Origin: Nonomuraea longispora
GTDB taxonomy: Bacteria > Actinomycetota > Actinomycetes > Streptosporangiales > Streptosporangiaceae
Length of the DNA: 64,000 nucleotides
Reading direction: 5' to 3'
Assembly: GCF_004348345.1 (NCBI RefSeq)
Contig: NZ_SMJZ01000011.1
Location: 1 to 64,000, forward strand
Under the pieces are notes generated by a model that was given only the letters and a program-made list of their open reading frames with translations, made no database searches and was not told the origin of the DNA. Made by a program: the position numbers and the translations under genes. Positions 60,065 to 64,000 of this stretch are shown here, piece by piece; position 1 is the first letter of the stretch, and each line of letters starts with the position of its first letter.

Positions 60065-61348
60065 CTACAGGCCCGCGCAGGCCAGTGCCCGCTGGTAGGC
60101 CTCGACCGCCCCCTCCGCGTCGCCCAGCTCCTCGATCGTCTCCGCCGTGGCCAGCCAGGTCGACGCGGAGCGGCGGGAGTCGGGCAGCGGCGTCAGCCAG
60201 TCGCGCACGGACGCGACGTGACCGGCGGCCTCGGCCGAGCGCCCGACGGAGCCGTAGGCCCTGCCGAGCAGCAGATTGGCCTCGGCGCCGAGCACGTGAC
60301 CGTATTCGGGGACCAGGTCTCTGCCGATCTTGGCGTGCTCGACGGCCTTGTCGAGGTCGTCGAGCATGTATTCGGCGTAGGCCAGCTCCACGTGGACCCG
60401 TGCCCTGTCGATGGTGCTGGTCGAGGTCTGCTCGAACTCGGCGACCGTCGCGCGCAGCTCGTCGCGTACGGCGGCGGCCTCGGTGGGCCGCGCCTTGAGC
60501 CGCTGCTGCAGGAGCGCGAGGCGCATCCTGGCGACGCTGCGCGGATGGCCGTGCTCCAGCTGCACCGCCATGGCCCGCTCGGCGAAGGACAGCGCCTCCT
60601 CGTTGTGACCGGTGTTGTAGGCGACGTTGGAGGCGATCCAGTTGGCGGCCACGATCGAGCGGGGCGTGCCGAGCGCGTCGGCCGCGTTGAGCAGCTCGGC
60701 CGAGAACTGGCGGGCGCGCAGGAGGTCGCCCCGGTGCATGTAGGCCGACAGCAGCGTCGCGGCCAGCTCGACGAGCGGATCGCTCCAGGGCAGGCGGGCG
60801 CTGCCGCCCAGCATCTGCTCGCCCACCGTGACGGCCTCGGTCAGCCGCTCGCTGTCGCGGTAGGCGCGGCACAGCACCATGGCGACCTCGATGCGCCGCT
60901 CGGCGGACAGGTCCTCGTCGCGGAGCTTGAGCAGGATGGGGATCGCCTCGTCGAGCGCGCCGGCCGCCTCGTGGGCGAGGGCCAGCCCGTACTCGGTGTC
61001 TTGACGAAGTGTGGGCAACCCTGTCAGGTTGCTGTTGGCCAGCAGTTCGCGGAAGCGGGTGCGGGCCTCGGCGACCTCACCGTTCTCGAGCGCCAACCGG
61101 GCGTAACCGAGAGCCAGCTCGATGTCCTCCATCTGCTCGGCGGTCACACCGTTGATCAGATAGGACAGCGAACAGTCCAATTTCTGGGCCAACAGCTCCA
61201 GAACGGCAGGAGTCGGGGTACGCTTGCCACTCTCGATCAACGACACGTAACTGTCCGACAACTCGGGATGCGCCAGCTGCGCCTGCGACAGACCGCGTTG
61301 TCGCCGGACTGTCTTGATGCGAAGGCCAACCAGGTCAGATGTGGTCAC
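60065..61348 (-). CDS. XRE-family regulator with TPR domain (RRNPP-like)
   Basis: 427 residues. N-terminal HTH_3 over about residues 9-62 (LRIKTVRRQRGLSQAQLAHP, ELSDSYVSLIESGKRTPTPA, VLELLAQKLDCSLSYLING). The rest is a run of helical repeats of TPR type, for example ELALGYARLALENGEVAEAR, YGLALAHEAAGALDEAIPIL, NTGHNEEALSFAERAMAVQL and ANLLLGRAYGSVGRSAEAAG. HTH plus TPR is the architecture of peptide-sensing RRNPP regulators. GTG 61348 has AGGGAGCG. Divergent from a small exported-peptide gene, sharing a promoter region. Firm: architecture; inferred: peptide sensing. Confidence 0.88.
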   Translation of the reverse strand: MTTSDLVGLRIKTVRRQRGLSQAQLAHPELSDSYVSLIESGKRTPTPAVLELLAQKLDCSLSYLINGVTAEQMEDIELALGYARLALENGEVAEARTRFRELLANSNLTGLPTLRQDTEYGLALAHEAAGALDEAIPILLKLRDEDLSAERRIEVAMVLCRAYRDSERLTEAVTVGEQMLGGSARLPWSDPLVELAATLLSAYMHRGDLLRARQFSAELLNAADALGTPRSIVAANWIASNVAYNTGHNEEALSFAERAMAVQLEHGHPRSVARMRLALLQQRLKARPTEAAAVRDELRATVAEFEQTSTSTIDRARVHVELAYAEYMLDDLDKAVEHAKIGRDLVPEYGHVLGAEANLLLGRAYGSVGRSAEAAGHVASVRDWLTPLPDSRRSASTWLATAETIEELGDAEGAVEAYQRALACAGL

Positions 61349-61369
61349 AGTCGTCGCTCCCTGAGAAGA

Positions 61370-61375
61370 TATAGT
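61370..61375 (+). promoter_or_regulatory. Overlapping divergent promoters of regulator and peptide
   Basis: TATAGT (61370-61375) is a good -10 for the peptide gene, giving a ~30-nt leader with GAGGGAGA (61397-61404) 6 nt before its ATG. On the minus strand the same bases give TATATC, a possible -10 for the XRE-TPR gene. The 62-bp gap thus holds back-to-back promoters, allowing one bound regulator to affect both. Confidence 0.6.
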
Positions 61376-61410
61376 CCGAGCAACCCCCACATAGGCGAGG
61401 GAGAACCCCC

Positions 61411-61545
61411 ATGCGTATGCGTATTGCCCTGTCGGCACTGGTCACTGCGATGATGGTCGCTGCAGCCCTTGCGGGCAATGCTACGACCGCGAGTGCCGAA
61501 ATGTCGCCTGTCACCGCCAATCAGGACTCAAGCGACTGCTGCTGA
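61411..61545 (+). CDS. Small exported peptide ending in Cys-Cys
   Basis: 44 residues. Sec signal peptide: basic MRMR, hydrophobic core IALSALVTAMMVAAALAG, small residues NATTASA, with likely cleavage after ASA. The predicted mature piece is about 15 residues, EMSPVTANQDSSDCC. The GAGGGAGA ribosome site and the -10 upstream support expression. Immediately divergent from the XRE-TPR regulator, so a pheromone-type role is inferred. Other readings: a small secreted toxin or a metal-binding peptide. Confidence 0.72.
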   Translation: MRMRIALSALVTAMMVAAALAGNATTASAEMSPVTANQDSSDCC

Positions 61546-61559
61546 GGCCATCAGGCCGC

Positions 61560-61651
61560 AGGGGCACACCCCCGGCATCGGAAACGTGAAACCGCACTGC
61601 GCTTCCGACACCCCGGGGACGATGAGGCACGCCCTCGTCATGTGTGCCCCT
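61560..61651 (+). ncRNA. Multibranched structure after the peptide gene
   Basis: Outer stem AGGGGCACAC (61560-61569) pairs with GTGTGCCCCT (61642-61651), 10 bp. Inside are a TCGGAA/TTCCGA hairpin (61578-61583 with 61603-61608) and a GACGA..TCGTC hairpin (61619-61640). It begins 14 bp after the peptide stop. It may be a terminator, attenuator or mRNA stabiliser; no known riboswitch class is recognised. Confidence 0.45.
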
Positions 61652-61726
61652 CAAACCCCGCTCCCAGGTGTTCCTTCGGCCCGGGTCCTCCAGCCCCTTC
61701 CTGATCCGGAAGTCTATCCGGCGCCG

Positions 61727-61743
61727 TCTACATTTGATCTACA
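61727..61743 (+). promoter_or_regulatory. Candidate SARP box upstream of the AfsR-like gene
   Basis: Direct repeat TCTACA at 61727-61732 and 61738-61743, start-to-start distance exactly 11 bp, the spacing of SARP heptamer repeats. The second copy overlaps a possible -10 (TACAGT, 61740-61745), 50 bp before the gene. Suggests autoregulation by the SARP; binding is inferred. Confidence 0.5.
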
Positions 61744-61794
61744 GTGATCACTTCGACGACGCTGCCCTGGGGTGACGAAGGAGCGGGGAGTCGC

Positions 61795-64000
61795 GTGAGC
61801 GAGAAGATCTACATCCGCCTGCTCGGCGCGGTCACCGGTGAGCGGGAGGCCGAGCCCATCGATCTCGGCCCCGCCCGGCAACAGGTCGCTCTCGCGCTGC
61901 TCGCCTCCGCCCCCGCCCGGCCCGTCCCGATGCACCGGCTCGTCTCCGGCATCTGGGGCGAGGACGCCCCGCGCAACGCCGAGCAGAGCGTCTACACCTA
62001 CATCTCCGGCTTGCGCCGCGCCTTCGAGCCCTCGCGTGGACGCCGCGAGCCGTCACGGCTGCTGTCGGGCACGTCCGCCGGATACATCCTTCGCCTGCGG
62101 CCCGGGCAGGTGGACGCGGTGCTGTTCGGCGAACGCGTCGCAGAGGCGCACCGTGCCCGGCGCTCCGGCGACGACCGGCAGGCCGTACGCCTGCTCGACC
62201 AGGCCCTGCTGATGTGGCGAGGCATCGCGCTGAGCGGCCTTTCCGGCCCGTTCGTGGAGAAGGAACGCGACCGCCTGGAGCAGCTCCGGCTGTCGGCGGT
62301 CGAGCAGCGCGCGGAGAGCCTGCTGCGCCTCGACCGGCACGCGGAGATCATCGAGGAGCTGCGTGACCTCACCCGTCACCGCCCCCTGCGCGAGCGGGCA
62401 CGCGAGCTGCTCATGACGGCGCTGTTCCGCTCCGGGCGCCAGGCGGAGGCGCTGGAGACCTTCGAGGAGGGCAGGGTCGTCCTCGCCGAGGAGCTGGGTC
62501 TCTCCCCCGGCGAGGGGCTGCGCAGGTGCTACGAGATGGTGCTGCGCGCCGACGCGGCTTCGCTCTCGCCGCAGCCGCGCCAGTTGCCGCGGCGGCTGGC
62601 GGAGTTCGTGGGCAGGACGGACGAGGTCGTCCTGCTGCGGGAGCGGCTGGCTCCCGGTGACGACGCGCCGCCCGGCCCACTGGTGATCATCACGGGGCCG
62701 CCCGGCGTGGGCAAGTCGGCCCTGGCCGTGCAGGTCGCCCACCGGGTGGAGGAGCGTTTCCCCGACGGCCAGCTCTACGTCAACTGCCGGGGCGCCACGC
62801 CCGAGCTGCCCGCGCTCAGCGCGCTGGAGGTGCTTGGGCGGTTCCTGCGCGCGCTCGGCGTGCCTCCCCACGCCGTGCCCTCCGACCTCGACGAGGCGGC
62901 CGCCGTGTGGCGCAGCCGCCTGCACGGCCGGAGGGTGCTGGCGCTGCTCGACGACGCCGCGGACCTGGGGCAGATCCGGCCGCTGTTGTCCACGCCGTTC
63001 GGCACCTCGCTGTTGGTGACCAGCCGCGAGACCATGACCTGGGGCGATGACTTCTTCCAGCTGGAGCTGGACCGGATGTCGCACGCGGAGTCGGCCACGA
63101 TGCTGGCCGGGCTCGCCGGCGCGGGCCGGGTGACGGAGGACGCGGGGCAGACGGCGAGCCTGGTGCGGTTGTGCGACGGTCTGCCGCTCGCCTTGAAGAT
63201 CGCGGGGGCGCGGCTCGCCGGCCGTACCGACTGGACCGTGGCGACGCTGACCGCCCGGCTGAGCGACGAGCGGCGGCGGCTGCACGAGCTCGCCGTGGGC
63301 GACCTGGCGGTGCGTTCCAGCCTCGCGGCCGGCCACACTGCGCTCGAACGCGGCCGCCGGGCCGTCGACCGGCAGGCCGCGCGCATCCTCGCGCTGCTCG
63401 GCCTGCTGCACGTGCCCGAGGCGACCGCCGAGGTGGCGGGCGCGCTGCTCGGCGTGCCGCCCGCCGAGGCGGAGCCGGGGCTGGAGCGGCTGGTCGACGC
63501 CCACCTGCTCGACCGCGCCGGCCAGGGCCGCTACCAGCTGCACGACCTCGTCCGGCTCTTCGCGGGCGAGTTGCGGCCGGACGGCGCCAGGGACGCGCTC
63601 ATCCGCGTGTTCTCCTACTACGCGGCCTCAGCGCGGCTTGCGAGCAGCGTCATCGACCCGCACCGCGTGCAGACCGCCGCCCCCGTGGACGCGGTCCCCC
63701 ACCAGGTCTCCGGCGTCGAGGAGGCCAAGGCGTGGCTGCACGAGGAGGAGCCCGTCCTGGTCGCCGCGGCCGCCCAGGCCATGGGCTCCCCCGACGAGGC
63801 GATCGCCAGGCTGGGGATCAACCTCGCGTTCGGACTCGCCTGGCACCAGCAGCGGACCTACGACATGACGACGATGCACGAGCTGAACACGAAGGCCCTG
63901 CGGCTCAGCGAACGGCTCGGCGACGAGGCGAGCGCGCAGGTCGCCCACGACTACATCGCCAACGCCCTGCGCGTGACCGGGCGCACCGACGAGTCCGTCG
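61795..64000 (+). CDS. SARP/AfsR-type activator (BTAD + NB-ARC), 3' end beyond the window
   Basis: At least 735 residues. The N-terminal winged helix of SARP type (IRLLGAVTGEREAEPIDLGP, QQVALALLASAPARPVPMHR) is followed by a bacterial transcriptional-activator domain (AVRLLDQALLMWRGIALSGL to VVLAEELGLSPGEGLRRCY). The NB-ARC ATPase has Walker A VIITGPPGVGKSALAVQVAH, Walker B RRVLALLDDAADLG, GLPLALKIAGARL and an LHDLVRLFA MHD-like motif. The C-terminal TPR part is cut by the edge. GTG 61795 has GGGGAG upstream. Activators of this type switch on secondary-metabolite clusters, which may lie to the right. Confidence 0.92.
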   Translation, partial: MSEKIYIRLLGAVTGEREAEPIDLGPARQQVALALLASAPARPVPMHRLVSGIWGEDAPRNAEQSVYTYISGLRRAFEPSRGRREPSRLLSGTSAGYILRLRPGQVDAVLFGERVAEAHRARRSGDDRQAVRLLDQALLMWRGIALSGLSGPFVEKERDRLEQLRLSAVEQRAESLLRLDRHAEIIEELRDLTRHRPLRERARELLMTALFRSGRQAEALETFEEGRVVLAEELGLSPGEGLRRCYEMVLRADAASLSPQPRQLPRRLAEFVGRTDEVVLLRERLAPGDDAPPGPLVIITGPPGVGKSALAVQVAHRVEERFPDGQLYVNCRGATPELPALSALEVLGRFLRALGVPPHAVPSDLDEAAAVWRSRLHGRRVLALLDDAADLGQIRPLLSTPFGTSLLVTSRETMTWGDDFFQLELDRMSHAESATMLAGLAGAGRVTEDAGQTASLVRLCDGLPLALKIAGARLAGRTDWTVATLTARLSDERRRLHELAVGDLAVRSSLAAGHTALERGRRAVDRQAARILALLGLLHVPEATAEVAGALLGVPPAEAEPGLERLVDAHLLDRAGQGRYQLHDLVRLFAGELRPDGARDALIRVFSYYAASARLASSVIDPHRVQTAAPVDAVPHQVSGVEEAKAWLHEEEPVLVAAAAQAMGSPDEAIARLGINLAFGLAWHQQRTYDMTTMHELNTKALRLSERLGDEASAQVAHDYIANALRVTGRTDESV

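Overview
The window is about 72% G+C, uses many GTG starts and GTGA/ATGA stop-start overlaps, and has core genes in the order lipB-lipA-DUF4191-RDD-glnA ... glnE ... glnA2 ... nadE ... panB ... map. This is the lip/gln region of a filamentous actinomycete chromosome. Protein flavour (Nonomuraea/Streptosporangiaceae-like) points to that family, but that is inference, not a sequence match. No rRNA, tRNA, CRISPR array, intact IS element or prophage was recognised.

Layout. 1-8.8 kb is core: lipoate synthesis (lipB, lipA), a DUF4191 membrane protein, a methyltransferase, a glycosidase-like protein with a TetR regulator, an RDD protein, and glnA preceded by a full-length GlnR box. 8.8-13.7 kb is an accessory block: tandem hairpins, a profilin-like protein (rare in bacteria), a DUF5946 protein, three small Cys-containing secreted proteins (two are paralogs) and a His/Asp-rich secreted protein. 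13.7-21.1 kb is one long minus-strand operon for uptake and hydrolysis of a nitrogenous compound (substrate-binding-like protein, nitrilase, polar amino-acid ABC transporter, GNAT, a decayed SnoaL gene, a B3/B4 editing-type protein), divergent from a MocR regulator. 21.1-29.5 kb holds glnE, a glutamine amidotransferase, an enolase-superfamily enzyme, a thioesterase, a small P-loop protein and glnA2.

29.7-31.3 kb is a translationally coupled EF-hand protein and terpene cyclase. 31.3-43.6 kb carries regulators and exporters, nadE, and two rearrangement scars (SDR/MerR and TetR/ABC-2 permease fragments). 43.7-56.8 kb returns to metabolism: panB, threonine dehydratase, a cystathionine gamma-synthase-like enzyme with a divergent MocR, a hydrolase, an ABC-2 exporter with a DesK/DesR-type two-component system, an F420-dependent NADP reductase, a secreted lipase, a cyclase and map. 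57.4-60.0 kb is a copper operon (CopC plus a CopD-CtaG fusion).

The right end (60-64 kb) is the most interesting part. An XRE-TPR regulator is divergent from an overlooked 44-residue exported peptide ending in Ser-Ser-Asp-Cys-Cys. A possible structured RNA follows, then a SARP/AfsR-type activator that runs off the edge. The architecture resembles RRNPP-type peptide quorum sensing. Nitrogen control is a second theme: glnA, glnE and glnA2 lie within 22 kb, with GlnR-type sites in front of both synthetase genes.
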